A stretch of DNA of 47,827 nucleotides, taken from contig NZ_JAHBGF010000009.1 in the NCBI RefSeq assembly GCF_018390695.1, positions 1 through 47,827 on the forward strand, in the 5' to 3' direction. Position numbers and translations under genes: made by a program. Shown piece by piece: positions 40,109 through 47,827 of the stretch (positions are counted from its first letter, which is position 1; every line of letters starts with the position of its first letter). This stretch comes from Ancylobacter sonchi (GTDB lineage: Bacteria > Pseudomonadota > Alphaproteobacteria > Rhizobiales > Xanthobacteraceae). The notes beneath the pieces are model-generated. The model worked only from the letters and a program-made list of their open reading frames with translations, did not search any database and was not told the origin of the DNA.

Positions 40109-41733
40109 TGCGCACCCTCCTGTTTGAACGTGACGGGCGTGAAGATATCGCCACCGGAGTACGAAAACCGGCGGCCGGCCTGCATCCAGACTGCATCGAC
40201 CAATCCACCATGCTCCGGGCCACCGGAACGTAGTGAGGTGGTGAAAATCGCTGGATCGAGTTTGTAGTCCTTCTGCTGCTGGAGGCCGCCACCTTGCTGT
40301 TCGCCCCAGCTTGTGCCGTTCTGCAAGGAGCGGTTCCAACCATCATTGTCGGAGCCGGCATTGGTCGCGCTGCGATTGCCTCCCGCCGGACCGAACATGT
40401 GGGTCTGGTTGACCGACCAGGAGCGGCCGATATTGCTGCCCGTCGTGTCCGACTTGCTCCCGCCGCTGTTGGAGCCCCAATTCTTGCTCTCGCGCCAAAC
40501 CAGCCCCTGTCCCGCCGATTCCGCGGCCCAGCGATTGGTGACGTGACAGACGTTGCGGCAGAAAATCCGCGTGCACAGATTGGCCAGAAGCATTTCGGCG
40601 GTGTGCTCAGGCCGGATTCCGCCGATCTTGCTATAAATGGTCGGCAGGGACTGAGTGATGTAGAGCGACGCGACCCTAGCCGAGCGCGCCGTCGAGAAGA
40701 ACTCAGCATCCCCCGGCGTCAGGAAAAACTGGCACTCGTCGCCGGCGAGGAAGAGCGGCCGCATATCCTCCGGCGTGAGATAAGCGGCGCGAGCCTCGGC
40801 CGCACGCTGCCAGAGGTATTTGAGGATGATCTGGGCGATGACGCCGTCCTCTTTCCAGATCTTTTCCGGCATGTCGAGCAGCAGGATCGTGCCGTCGAAA
40901 GTCAGCTCCGGCACGAACGTCGTTTCGGTGCAGAACAGCGTATGCAGCCTGCCTTGTGAGAACCGGCTCAGCATGCTGGTCAGCGAAATGACGATGTTGG
41001 AGCGGGTCTTGTTGTCGAGCGGGGCGAAATCGCTCAACCAATAAGTTGCGCAGGTCGAGAGGGTGTGACTGTCGATGGGCTCGAGTGGGGCCTCCCTAGC
41101 CTTGCGGAAGCAATGGTGGAAAACTGAAGTCGCTTGCCATGTCGGCTCTTCGACCTCCTGAGGCGTTTTCGGCGCAGATGACATGAAGGCACGGAGTAGC
41201 TCAAAGCTGAAGGTGCCATTCGCGGCGAAAATGATCGGGATGCTATGCAGCAGAAGTTGCCGCGACGCGTCCTCCCAGAAGCCATTTTCTGACCCCGATC
41301 CCGAGCCAAGAGGCTTTGAAAGGCGGGTCGCTTCGACCATCTTGAAGATCAGCTCGACAATGTTGCCGATAGACCTGTTGCCGCTTTTACGGAGCTCATA
41401 GGCGACGAAGTTCATGCGCCATAGATCGGTAGGTCCGACACGCAGGATCGACTCCTCACGCCCCATCTCCCGGGCATACTGCTCCCACGTATCCGCCTCG
41501 CCGGGCTTGGCGCAGAGCACCATGCCACCGAAATTATTGGCGAGCATCACGTGGGCAAGCGTGCGGGCAACACCACTCGATTTGCCGCTGCCGACCCCAC
41601 CAAAGACCAGCATGCCTTCAAAGAGGTCCCGCAGACGGATGAACTCGCCTTTGGCGAACTCCAGGACCGGTGTGTCGAGATCGGAAGGGTAGGGGCGCCC
41701 GGAGGGCGCCGAATTGAGTTTGGACATTCCCAT
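40105..41733 (-). CDS. Type IV coupling protein (TraG/TraD/VirD4-like)
   Basis: A 542-residue conjugative coupling ATPase. Walker A is GGVGSGKS at 45-52; Walker B is in LFLAGDECQFFL (D-E), and RSARVASLYITQSLPTIYSKIG is the coupling-protein signature region. It lacks the N-terminal membrane helices of classical VirD4. Residues about 430-500 are rich in Ser/Gly/Asn/Gln (NWGSNSGGSKSDTTGSN), an unusual flexible insert. It brings the relaxase-DNA complex to a helper's type IV channel. Start ATG 41733 has GGGAGG. It is followed by an overlapping membrane protein. Confidence 0.9.
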   Translation of the reverse strand: MGMSKLNSAPSGRPYPSDLDTPVLEFAKGEFIRLRDLFEGMLVFGGVGSGKSSGVARTLAHVMLANNFGGMVLCAKPGEADTWEQYAREMGREESILRVGPTDLWRMNFVAYELRKSGNRSIGNIVELIFKMVEATRLSKPLGSGSGSENGFWEDASRQLLLHSIPIIFAANGTFSFELLRAFMSSAPKTPQEVEEPTWQATSVFHHCFRKAREAPLEPIDSHTLSTCATYWLSDFAPLDNKTRSNIVISLTSMLSRFSQGRLHTLFCTETTFVPELTFDGTILLLDMPEKIWKEDGVIAQIILKYLWQRAAEARAAYLTPEDMRPLFLAGDECQFFLTPGDAEFFSTARSARVASLYITQSLPTIYSKIGGIRPEHTAEMLLANLCTRIFCRNVCHVTNRWAAESAGQGLVWRESKNWGSNSGGSKSDTTGSNIGRSWSVNQTHMFGPAGGNRSATNAGSDNDGWNRSLQNGTSWGEQQGGGLQQQKDYKLDPAIFTTSLRSGGPEHGGLVDAVWMQAGRRFSYSGGDIFTPVTFKQEGAQ

Positions 41734-41744
41734 CAATACCTCCC

Positions 41745-42182
41745 TCACGCACGTGTGCCGAAGATCACGACGCGCTTGCCTTCCGCCATGGCGGAAGACA
41801 TCGCTTCGGCATCATTATCGTTGTCGTGATAGCTGGTGCCCTCGATCGAGCGCAGCAGCAGGTTGCCGGCCCACAGATGCGAGCAGAACATCATATCCAG
41901 TGCGTTTCCCGCGAACGGGATGGCGCCGATCGCTGCGTCGATCGTGATGAGTGCCGTCATCTGCATCAGCACGATGCCAGGCACACGTGCCCGTGCCCCC
42001 TGTGACACGAGGTAGAGACCGGCACCGATCGTGTAGACGGAGCCGACGATAGGGATCCAGGTCAGAATGCCATCAAGGCCGATACCGACCGGCCCAACCC
42101 CGATCAACTTGTCCGAGGACCGGCAGGCCTGTTTGACGCTGGCCGTGATGTTATGGATGTCGATGCTGTTCTTCGCGCGCAT
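41745..42182 (-). CDS. DUF4112 membrane protein
   Basis: A 145-residue protein with two hydrophobic segments (WIPIVGSVYTIGAGLYLV and VLMQMTALITIDAAIGAIPF), with the family pattern GLDGILTWIPIVG and a second P-F-A-G-N-A-L-D-M turn. DUF4112 is uncharacterised. The gene lies 11 bp before the coupling protein, with its own AAGGAG site. Confidence 0.8.
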   Translation of the reverse strand: MRAKNSIDIHNITASVKQACRSSDKLIGVGPVGIGLDGILTWIPIVGSVYTIGAGLYLVSQGARARVPGIVLMQMTALITIDAAIGAIPFAGNALDMMFCSHLWAGNLLLRSIEGTSYHDNDNDAEAMSSAMAEGKRVVIFGTRA

Positions 42183-42266
42183 AGGCGTGCTCCTTCAATG
42201 ACCGTGCGGTGATCGATGACGAGAAGAGGGGAGTGCGGTAACTGCGCTCCGGCACGTCGGTGAAGA

Positions 42267-42297
42267 GGGGAGGGGGCGATCGGATCGCTCCCTCCCC
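42267..42297. other. Strong GC hairpin in the mobilisation operon leader
   Basis: GGGGAGGGGGCGA pairs with TCGCTCCCTCCCC (13 pairs, one G-T) around a five-base loop. It lies in the 238-bp gap between two same-strand genes and has no T-tract. A second hairpin (AACGGAC...GTCCGTT) follows at about 42314. They may partly terminate or stabilise the operon message. Confidence 0.5.
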
Positions 42298-42420
42298 CGA
42301 GAGCCGGCCCCGGGAACGGACATGGGGGTCCGTTCGCGGAACGGCCGGTAAGCCGGTGACACGTGGTGTGGCTATTAGTTGTATGCAGGCCTTTGAGAGG
42401 CGGGCTCGGGCGGGTCTGCG

Positions 42421-42792
42421 TTAGCGCTCGATATCGAGATCGTGCTCAGCGGCCGTCATGTCGTATCCATGCCCGACGGAGGCATAGATACTCGCCGTTC
42501 CGCCTTGCTCCGGACCGGAAGAGGATCTGGCCGGTGCGTAGGGCTTATTGAAGCTCGGTTCGGGAGCATGCGATCGCCCGCTTCCGAACCACATTTCATC
42601 GACCAGCTTATCGGCGATGTCGCCCATCACATCACGCTGGATGTACTGGGCTGTCGATCCGATCGCGTCACACACCTTGTCGAACAGGGCACGGTCCTTC
42701 TCCGACTGTGCCGGGTTGAAGGAAAGGCCAAAGCCGACCTGGGTGATCTGCTGGGTTTGATAGGAGCGCTCTGAAGCACGTAGCCTCGCCAT
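42421..42792 (-). CDS. Hypothetical protein of the mobilisation operon
   Basis: A 123-residue soluble protein (SYQTQQITQVGFGLSF, AQSEKDRALFDKVCDAIGST) with a disordered C-terminal third. Ribosome-binding site AGGAG is well placed. It starts nine bases after the previous stop. The N-terminal domain looks alpha/beta; family unknown. Its position before the coupling protein suggests a mobilisation accessory role. Confidence 0.6.
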   Translation of the reverse strand: MARLRASERSYQTQQITQVGFGLSFNPAQSEKDRALFDKVCDAIGSTAQYIQRDVMGDIADKLVDEMWFGSGRSHAPEPSFNKPYAPARSSSGPEQGGTASIYASVGHGYDMTAAEHDLDIER

Positions 42793-42801
42793 ATTTGTCT
42801 C

Positions 42802-43116
42802 CTATCGGTCAAAGTCGATTTCTTCCGGCGTGGACGGGGATGGCGAGGCGGGCCCCCTGTCCGGGCGTGGAGGTTCTCGCGACGGACAGACCTCGACTCT
42901 GAAGTCCCACGAGTCCTGCAGATCGGGTGGCATATAGGAGTAACTGTACCTCATCATCACATCCTTGACGTGCCCGTTAAGGTCCTTCCCAGCCGTCTGC
43001 AGCCAATCGTCGAGCTTACGAAACTGCCTCTCGGTTCCCCCCTCGATGTGGCCCTCGAGTTTGAGGGTCACGGTCATGGTGCGCTCCGGCTGAAAGCGTT
43101 TCAGGAGATTCTTCAT
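42802..43116 (-). CDS. Small hypothetical protein of the mobilisation operon
   Basis: A 104-residue protein with a beta-rich N-terminal half (MTVTLKLEGHIEGGTERQF) and a Pro/Ser-rich tail (PRPDRGPASPSPSTPEEID). Strong GGGAGG ribosome-binding site. It lies between the exported protein gene and the 42421 gene in the same operon. No family recognised. Confidence 0.6.
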   Translation of the reverse strand: MKNLLKRFQPERTMTVTLKLEGHIEGGTERQFRKLDDWLQTAGKDLNGHVKDVMMRYSYSYMPPDLQDSWDFRVEVCPSREPPRPDRGPASPSPSTPEEIDFDR

Positions 43117-43127
43117 GCGAGCCTCCC

Positions 43128-43502
43128 TCAACCGCACCCCAGTTGGCGCTTGCGAGAGGCAAGTTCCGCATGGCGAACGACATTGTCGTACCAGTCATTC
43201 GAACTCTTCACGCAAGTGAAGAAGCCATCGCTTAAAGCGGCGCAGGCCCCTGCGGCACAGGTCAGGAAAACGGCCTTCTGGGAGGAGCTAGCCTGGCTGC
43301 TTGCGGTGTATCCACACGCTGCAGAGATCGCTGTGGCGGTCACGCCGCCTACCAGCAGCGACAGAGAGTCGATGCCTGCCGACTCTTCCTGAGCTGCCAG
43401 GCTCTGGCATGCGGTCTGGGCAATGGCCTCCGGGGCCGTTGCCAATGTCGCTAGGGACATAAGAAGGACAATTGCCCGACTGCGTAACTTGCGTACTCTC
43501 AT
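43128..43502 (-). CDS. Exported cysteine-rich hypothetical protein
   Basis: A 124-residue protein with a classical signal peptide (MRVRKLRSRAIVLLMSLATL, cleavage likely after AIA before QTACQ). The mature part has six cysteines (TACQSL, AACGYT, LTCAAGAC, FTCVKS, LGCG), suggesting disulphides in the periplasm. First gene of the coupling-protein operon, with AGGAGG. Unknown function; perhaps an envelope partner for transfer. Confidence 0.65.
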   Translation of the reverse strand: MRVRKLRSRAIVLLMSLATLATAPEAIAQTACQSLAAQEESAGIDSLSLLVGGVTATAISAACGYTASSQASSSQKAVFLTCAAGACAALSDGFFTCVKSSNDWYDNVVRHAELASRKRQLGCG

Positions 43503-43729
43503 TCCAACCTCCTGAGATACAGCGTGGTCGCTGCGACGGTTGGACGTTGCGGTACAGGGCGGCCGTTGGCTCGGTAGCAATACAGAAAAGGTCAGTAAAT
43601 ACGCGGGAGGCTAAAAAATATGCAATTATTACAATGCATTATTGGCGCTTTGATGTTGATCGGGCAGGTTGGTTTCCGGTAAAATTGTAGCTAATTGCGC
43701 AGGGTTTGGGCGATTTGGACTACGCTCGG

Positions 43730-44785
43730 ATGACGAAAAGCCAACATGCACATTTGAATCACGAAGCACGCGAGGCACGGAAGGCTTTTGCCGATTTCGT
43801 GGTGAAACTGGCTAAGGACAGGGGCTATCCCACGCGGAAAAGCTGGGCGAATCTCATCTTCGGAGCGAGACCCTCCGACAACGATCTCCGAAAGCTGGGT
43901 TACTGGCTTCAAGGCCAGAGCATCATGTCCGAGTTAGCAGTGGCAACGCTGCGGGAAAAGCTGAACCCGCAGCGCGCCGAGCTGGCCGAGTGGATCCGGC
44001 TTTATGAGTTGGCACAGGCGCAAGATAAGCGGATGGGGCCGAAGCCCCGCGCGTCCGGTGCCGGAACGACGGGCGGCGAGGAACGTCCAAAGCCGCAAAC
44101 GCTCGAGCCGCAGCAGGCCATCGATGATACGGCAGAGCGTAAGCGAGGTTCTGTCGCTCCCGATGATCCATCCATTGATGCTGCGGAGTTACCTCCCTCA
44201 TCCACACCCAAACCATTGCCGCCACCACCAGTGCAACTCGTGCCCGAGCCTTCAGGTGTGCTTCTCCATCCAGCTGACCAGGCGCAGCGGGCACGGCTTG
44301 TCGCCGTCCCAGCTGCGAAAGGGTGGCGCTACGGCTTGATGGGGCTGGCGCTGCTCCTGCTGCTTGCCGGAGGGCACGCCGCCTGGAGCACGATTTTCTC
44401 TCCCAGGATGGTGACGACCATTCCGCCGGGCAAACTGCGGGTCACTCACGGGTTCGTCATTCCCGATTCCAACACGAGGCGACTGACGGTTGATGAGCTG
44501 AATAAGCTTGGCGGATGGGAGCTATATGTTGCGCGCAACGAGATATTCGCGCGTCATGGGCGTAAGTTCCAACAACCCGATTCTAAATGTCTTCAAGCGC
44601 ATTTTGACAGCTGGTCTAAAGAAAGACGCCCGGACGGCTGGTACGTACCATCGAGCGGTACGATAGAACTCGATGGTATTGAAGCCTCCAATGCCGTTAT
44701 GATCAGACAATACGAATGCTCTGTTCGAAATGGACAGCAGTCATGTAATGGTCAGATCAATATATGCGGAATAATACGAGAATAG
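43730..44785 (+). CDS. YARHG-domain membrane protein
   Basis: A 351-residue protein. The N-terminal 100 residues are helical and cytoplasmic (RKAFADFVVKLAKDRGYPTR) and resemble a small DNA-binding or adaptor domain. A Pro-rich linker (STPKPLPPPPVQLVPEPSG) leads to one membrane helix (YGLMGLALLLLLAGGHAAW, about 220-238). The C-terminal periplasmic part is a YARHG domain (LYVARNEIFARHGRKF, then FDSWSKERRPDGW). YARHG domains are found in envelope proteins of unknown role. Start uncertain: ATG 43730 is used; in-frame TTGs at 43706 and 43715 are possible. Confidence 0.75.
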   Translation: MTKSQHAHLNHEAREARKAFADFVVKLAKDRGYPTRKSWANLIFGARPSDNDLRKLGYWLQGQSIMSELAVATLREKLNPQRAELAEWIRLYELAQAQDKRMGPKPRASGAGTTGGEERPKPQTLEPQQAIDDTAERKRGSVAPDDPSIDAAELPPSSTPKPLPPPPVQLVPEPSGVLLHPADQAQRARLVAVPAAKGWRYGLMGLALLLLLAGGHAAWSTIFSPRMVTTIPPGKLRVTHGFVIPDSNTRRLTVDELNKLGGWELYVARNEIFARHGRKFQQPDSKCLQAHFDSWSKERRPDGWYVPSSGTIELDGIEASNAVMIRQYECSVRNGQQSCNGQINICGIIRE

Positions 44786-44841
44786 TAATATAAATTTAAG
44801 ATATTAGTGAGACTATATCCTGAATACTTTTAAGAGGATAT

Positions 44842-45456
44842 ATGGGATCTAAATTATTCATTCCGAATGATAAGCAGCCGGTTGATCCAGCTGATTGGGA
44901 TATAAAAGAAGTAAGGCCAACTCCCGAAGGTCAGACCGTTTCTATGTCGACAGGTGCAAGTTGTAGAGTCGATAAAAATATCGAAGTAGTATATAATTAT
45001 TACGCCGATTGGGCGGCGATGGCGTTAAAGCCAGAGGCGGGTCATACAGGCACTTACGTCACAAAAGACTTGCTTCAAGTGATGGATAATCAGTCTGGTC
45101 GACTATATGACGTTCCAATGAACGTTGGAAAACCGAACGATGTTGATCTGGGTGTTTCCTATTATGGCGAAACGTCTGCGTGGTTCAATAGAGATACAGA
45201 ATGGCGAAATGGCCGGATCGAGGAATATATCGCCGGCTTTAACCAACGAAGGGGAGAGCTCCTAAATGCCCCGAAGGAATCGATTCCCGAGATGAAGCGG
45301 ATGACCCACCCGGAGATCCTGGAGCAGCTGGGCATCAATTGCACCAAGTACGGTTTCGAGGTGGCGCCCGTGTTCTCGACCGACGATATTCGGGCGCTCG
45401 CTAAAGCGGGCGATCCCGATCTGAATATCGAAAAGGACAAAGGGCCCTCCCGATAG
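44842..45456 (+). CDS. Hypothetical protein with a composition break
   Basis: A 204-residue soluble protein, ribosome-binding site GAGGA before the ATG. The first 120 codons are AT-rich (YNYYADWAAMALKPEAG, YVTKDLLQVMDN), while codons after about 135 are GC-rich like the backbone (MKRMTHPEILEQLGINCTKY). The change within one frame suggests a chimeric gene. No family recognised. It is 56 bp downstream of the YARHG gene on the same strand and converges with the mob operon. Confidence 0.6.
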   Translation: MGSKLFIPNDKQPVDPADWDIKEVRPTPEGQTVSMSTGASCRVDKNIEVVYNYYADWAAMALKPEAGHTGTYVTKDLLQVMDNQSGRLYDVPMNVGKPNDVDLGVSYYGETSAWFNRDTEWRNGRIEEYIAGFNQRRGELLNAPKESIPEMKRMTHPEILEQLGINCTKYGFEVAPVFSTDDIRALAKAGDPDLNIEKDKGPSR

Positions 45457-45486
45457 GCGGCAGGGCAGTGGTCCGCGCATCGACCA

Positions 45487-46032
45487 TTATCGCTCCCTAC
45501 CTGCGTCCTCACGCCGGCTTTGCCTTTGTTCGGGATCTAGGAAGCTGATCTGCGAAATTTTCGGCTCGTCCTGTCCCACGTCGTGGTGATAGTTCCGGTT
45601 CCACTCCTGCAAGCAGGTGAGAGTGGCACTCCGAAGCGGATCGATGATCTGCTCTAGTTGCCGGCCCTCGATCAGTATCGATTCCCCGGTGTCCGAAAGC
45701 CGGATACGCAGGAACGTGCCCATAAGCTGCACCCGCCCAATGAGGGCATAGGGCACCAGCTCCGTTACGGGCTGGTTCCCGATGGGATCCCGGTAGCGCA
45801 GCTCCAGCAGAAACTGCCGATCGCGTTTAAGGTCGATCCGGATGGCCTTATAGCTGTCATCCTCTCCCGTATCGGATTGCGGAGGCGCCTGTGTCGGTGT
45901 TTCTGGCGCAGAAACTTCCACCGCGGATGAGGGATCTTGTGCCGAAGCCATGCCGCGGTCCGCGACAAAGCCGCGTGGCTGGGAAACGATGCTTTGCCAG
46001 AAATCGTCCCGGGGTTTGTGACTGGAGCTCAT
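45487..46032 (-). CDS. Hypothetical protein co-transcribed with mobA
   Basis: A 181-residue protein. The first 60 residues are disordered (Pro/Ser/Gln-rich); the rest is beta-rich (IRIDLKRDRQFLLELRYRDP, LMGTFLRIRLSDTGESILIE). The ATG overlaps the mobA stop, so translation is coupled. Probably a mobilisation accessory protein; family unknown. Confidence 0.65.
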   Translation of the reverse strand: MSSSHKPRDDFWQSIVSQPRGFVADRGMASAQDPSSAVEVSAPETPTQAPPQSDTGEDDSYKAIRIDLKRDRQFLLELRYRDPIGNQPVTELVPYALIGRVQLMGTFLRIRLSDTGESILIEGRQLEQIIDPLRSATLTCLQEWNRNYHHDVGQDEPKISQISFLDPEQRQSRREDAGRER

Positions 46033-47042
46033 CGGTCAATGTCTCCCTTGTCCCTTGGAGGCATGGGCGGGCCGACGAACCGCTCCTGTGGAAGTAGGGG
46101 AGGGGGCTTGCGCATTCGCGCCGTAGTGTCCTCGAGCCAGTCGGTGAACCTACCCACTGCGTTCAGGATGGGAGCCGCGTTGTTGATCTTGCCTTCGCTT
46201 CGCGCAAACTCTCCATCGATGACTTTCTTTGCGTAGGTCCAGGCGCGTCCCGAAATGCGATGCGCCACCCACTGATTTACCCGTTGGCGGAGGCGCTCGT
46301 TCAGCTCTTTAACTCGGCCAGCCAGCTTAGCTCGCGCGACACTGGCATCGACATGAGGAGCGACACCAAGATAGGGCTGGGGCGATTGCTTGAGCCCGCG
46401 CTCTTCGAAGCTGCGGTGATCGATGCGGCTTTTCTCGCCGTTCCGCTCGAGGACGATGTTAGCCGTCCGAGCCCAGTCTTCCCGGGCTTCCTGCCATTTA
46501 GCCTGGTCGTTCCAGTCCGTCGTCGGGCGGAATTTGGCGGCGCCATCCTCGGTCTTCTTATGGATGCGAGCGCCGACGGTCTTGTTGCCGAAAGCGCCGT
46601 TCACGATCGGCCGTAGAGGCAGCATGACGTGGAAATGTGGGTTCATGCCGTGGCCGTCGCGGGTGGGCGGATTGTGCCAGCAGATATCGGCGATCATGCC
46701 CCGGTCGACGAAGTGCTTTTTCACGAAGGCCCGAGCCACCTCGATCCGTTGTTCCTGGGTGAACTCGGCGGGCAGCATGACACGAAACTCCCGAGCCAGC
46801 TGGGCGTCTTTTCGCTTCTCAACCTCATCGACCTTCTGCCAGAGCCTCTCCCGATTGAATGCCCATTCAGGGGTGCCGTCAGGGGCCAAAATCTCGGCGT
46901 GCTCGACATGGCCCTTTCGTGTGTAGTCGTGGCGGGTGCCATCGATGCCAAAAAGCACAGCCGCAGCACGATAGGCTGCTGCCCCGACCGCTGATTTGGT
47001 CTTGCGGCTGATGATCTGGATGCGTGTCGACATCAGTGCCAT
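46029..47042 (-). CDS. mobA: MobA/MobL-family relaxase (MOBQ-type)
   Basis: A 337-residue relaxase. The start TRIQIISRKTKSAVGAAAYR (catalytic Tyr expected in AAYRAA or in the following HDYTRK) and the metal-binding HFH of NPHFHVMLPLRP define the MobA/MobL family. It nicks oriT and carries the strand to the recipient. No primase or helicase domain is fused. ATG 47042 is chosen (alternative 47033); the frame is open to 47210 but that part has no family similarity and overlaps the candidate oriT. Confidence 0.9.
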   Translation of the reverse strand: MALMSTRIQIISRKTKSAVGAAAYRAAAVLFGIDGTRHDYTRKGHVEHAEILAPDGTPEWAFNRERLWQKVDEVEKRKDAQLAREFRVMLPAEFTQEQRIEVARAFVKKHFVDRGMIADICWHNPPTRDGHGMNPHFHVMLPLRPIVNGAFGNKTVGARIHKKTEDGAAKFRPTTDWNDQAKWQEAREDWARTANIVLERNGEKSRIDHRSFEERGLKQSPQPYLGVAPHVDASVARAKLAGRVKELNERLRQRVNQWVAHRISGRAWTYAKKVIDGEFARSEGKINNAAPILNAVGRFTDWLEDTTARMRKPPPLLPQERFVGPPMPPRDKGDIDR

Positions 47043-47085
47043 AGCGTCGTGTACCTTCGGCCTCCCAACCGATTCTAGATTGAAA

Positions 47086-47164
47086 TCCCTCTGCGAGGGA
47101 AGAGCCTCGGAAGGCTCTGAAGTTATAAGGGTGCACAGATATGACGCTGGCGCGTCATGCACCC
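47086..47164. other. oriT: Candidate oriT: three successive hairpins upstream of mobA
   Basis: Hairpins are at 47086-47100 (TCCCTC-TGC-GAGGGA), 47101-47118 (AGAGCCT-CGGA-AGGCTCT) and 47129-47164 (GGGTGCA, bulge, TGACGC-TGGC-GCGTCA, TGCACCC). They lie 44-122 bp before mobA. The third, with an inner stem around CGCTGGCG and a GC-rich outer stem, resembles the inverted repeat next to the nick site of MOBQ-type transfer origins. No exact nick consensus is identified. Confidence 0.6.
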
Positions 47165-47377
47165 TCAAAGAGAAGGGTGACGTTGTCACGGCAATCTGGG
47201 ATTGTGTCAAATCGGATGTGGATGGGGCGTTTTGCTATTGTCCCCGAGAGCAATGGGCGAAGTTCTCCAGGGGAGAGTGAGTGCCGACCCGGCTGGAGCT
47301 GACAGCATCATTCCGTAGACGGTATACCGGAAAGTTCGGTAGGCGTGTCGGTCGGGTTCGTGATCCGAATGGCCGGG

Positions 47378-47565
47378 CTATTCCGCCGCCGTGATCAGAT
47401 TCAGCGCATACCGGGTATAGCGGCGCTCGCCTGTCCGGGTGAGGGCGCCTTTCTCAACAAGGTCCTGCAGGTCGCGCGTGGCCGTCGGTCGCGAGTGCCG
47501 GTGATCGCAATATAGTTTTCTGCGCTGAGCCCGCCCCGGAACCCCTCGACCTTGACTCGATAGAA
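47378..47565 (-). pseudogene. Frameshifted C-terminal remnant of a Fic-family gene
   Basis: The minus strand encodes FYRVKVEGFRGGLSAENYIA (ITGT follows), then in another frame TATRDLQDLVEKGALTRTGE and a tail ending LNLITAAE before a TAG. This is the C-terminal winged-helix segment of many Fic proteins. One base is missing near 47495. Upstream coding sequence is gone. It is unrelated in sequence to the intact Fic protein at 25842-27029. Confidence 0.75.
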
Positions 47566-47637
47566 CAAAAAAGGAACATTACTGCATTCGACGCAAAGCG
47601 GATCGTAGCTGGCGTGCCTCGGCCGATACTGGCCCTA

Positions 47638-47736
47638 TCAGATCGCTCTGCCACAGCTCAGACGAGCGAGCAGTTCCATCGGCATGCCGAAATTTAGGAA
47701 TTCATGCGCCACCCGAGAGACGCGCCCCGCGGACAT
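47638..47736 (-). CDS. Tiny hypothetical peptide
   Basis: A 32-residue frame (MSAGRVSRVAHEFLNFGMPM, then ELLARLSCGRAI) with AGGAAG six bases before the ATG. It may be a truncated gene start next to the Fic remnant or a real small peptide. No family. Confidence 0.25.
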   Translation of the reverse strand: MSAGRVSRVAHEFLNFGMPMELLARLSCGRAI

Positions 47737-47827
47737 TCTTTCTTCCTAGAAGGCCGTCCAGGCTAGGCCAGAGAGGTGCAAAAAAACCAATTCCGTGGAC
47801 TTTTTGGCTGTTTCAGCCACCATGTCC

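Noticed and set aside
39017..47210. Complete conjugation system
   Set aside because: Only coupling protein, relaxase and accessory genes are present; no VirB4, VirB11, VirB6/8/9/10 or Trb proteins are encoded anywhere in the window.
46996..47280. Plus-strand frame over the mobA start
   Set aside because: It is the shadow of mobA and the candidate oriT, with no family pattern.

Overview
The window is a complete, circular, low-copy plasmid of about 47.8 kb. Bases 1-48 are repeated exactly at 47780-47827, the usual sign of an uncut circular contig, so the unique length would be 47,779 bp. Gene content and style (iteron-controlled RepA, RepABC-like ParA/ParB with GTTGGCAGCTGCCAAC parS sites, MobA/MobL relaxase, plasmid-type UmuDC, SRAP, DUF6876, large accessory ParB) point to an alphaproteobacterium, most likely a sphingomonad (Sphingobium, Novosphingobium or Sphingopyxis type). 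That assignment is inference from gene content; no chromosomal marker is present.

Layout. (1) 1-12.8 kb, and across the junction from about 47.4 kb, is a defence-like accessory island: a YaaC-like protein, a GHKL ATPase fused to a nuclease-like domain, a large AT-rich orphan protein, an EACC1-like membrane protein overlapping a tyrosine recombinase, an Abi_2/HEPN protein, a DUF4238 protein, a CHAT/caspase-like protease and a DUF4268 nuclease-like protein. Base composition changes sharply from gene to gene. (2) 12.9-18 kb holds hypothetical proteins, a short tyrosine recombinase with tiny partner genes, and a 1.2 kb IS3-family (IS407-like) element whose transposase has an in-frame amber stop. 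(3) 18-22 kb holds two tandem orphan pseudopilins, a 23-residue-repeat protein and a HAD phosphatase. (4) 22-25.7 kb is a plasmid-housekeeping block: SRAP peptidase, a small basic protein, an adenine-methylase-like protein without an obvious catalytic motif, and DUF6876, several of them behind long GC-rich leaders. (5) 25.8-32.1 kb holds a Fic AMP-transferase, UmuDC, a winged-helix protein with a tiny membrane partner, and a two-gene HEPN operon. (6) 32.5-39 kb is the replication and partition core: accessory ParB-like protein, RepA, eleven iterons, a row of seven hairpins, ParA, parS cluster, ParB. (7) 39-47.2 kb is mobilisation: a minus-strand operon with secreted and small proteins, DUF4112, a type IV coupling protein, membrane and J-domain proteins; then a YARHG protein, a hypothetical protein, and MobA with a hairpin-rich candidate oriT.

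No mating-pore (VirB/Trb) genes are present, so the plasmid looks mobilisable rather than self-transmissible. The coupling protein and relaxase would hand DNA to a helper's secretion channel. RepA with iterons and ParAB with parS would maintain the plasmid. UmuDC and SRAP serve DNA damage tolerance. The remaining cargo is dominated by candidate anti-phage or abortive-infection genes. The most promising undescribed unit is 9.4-12.8 kb, where a CHAT/caspase-like protease is packed against a DUF4238 gene and a nuclease-like gene. The GHKL-nuclease with YaaC pair and the HEPN pair come next.
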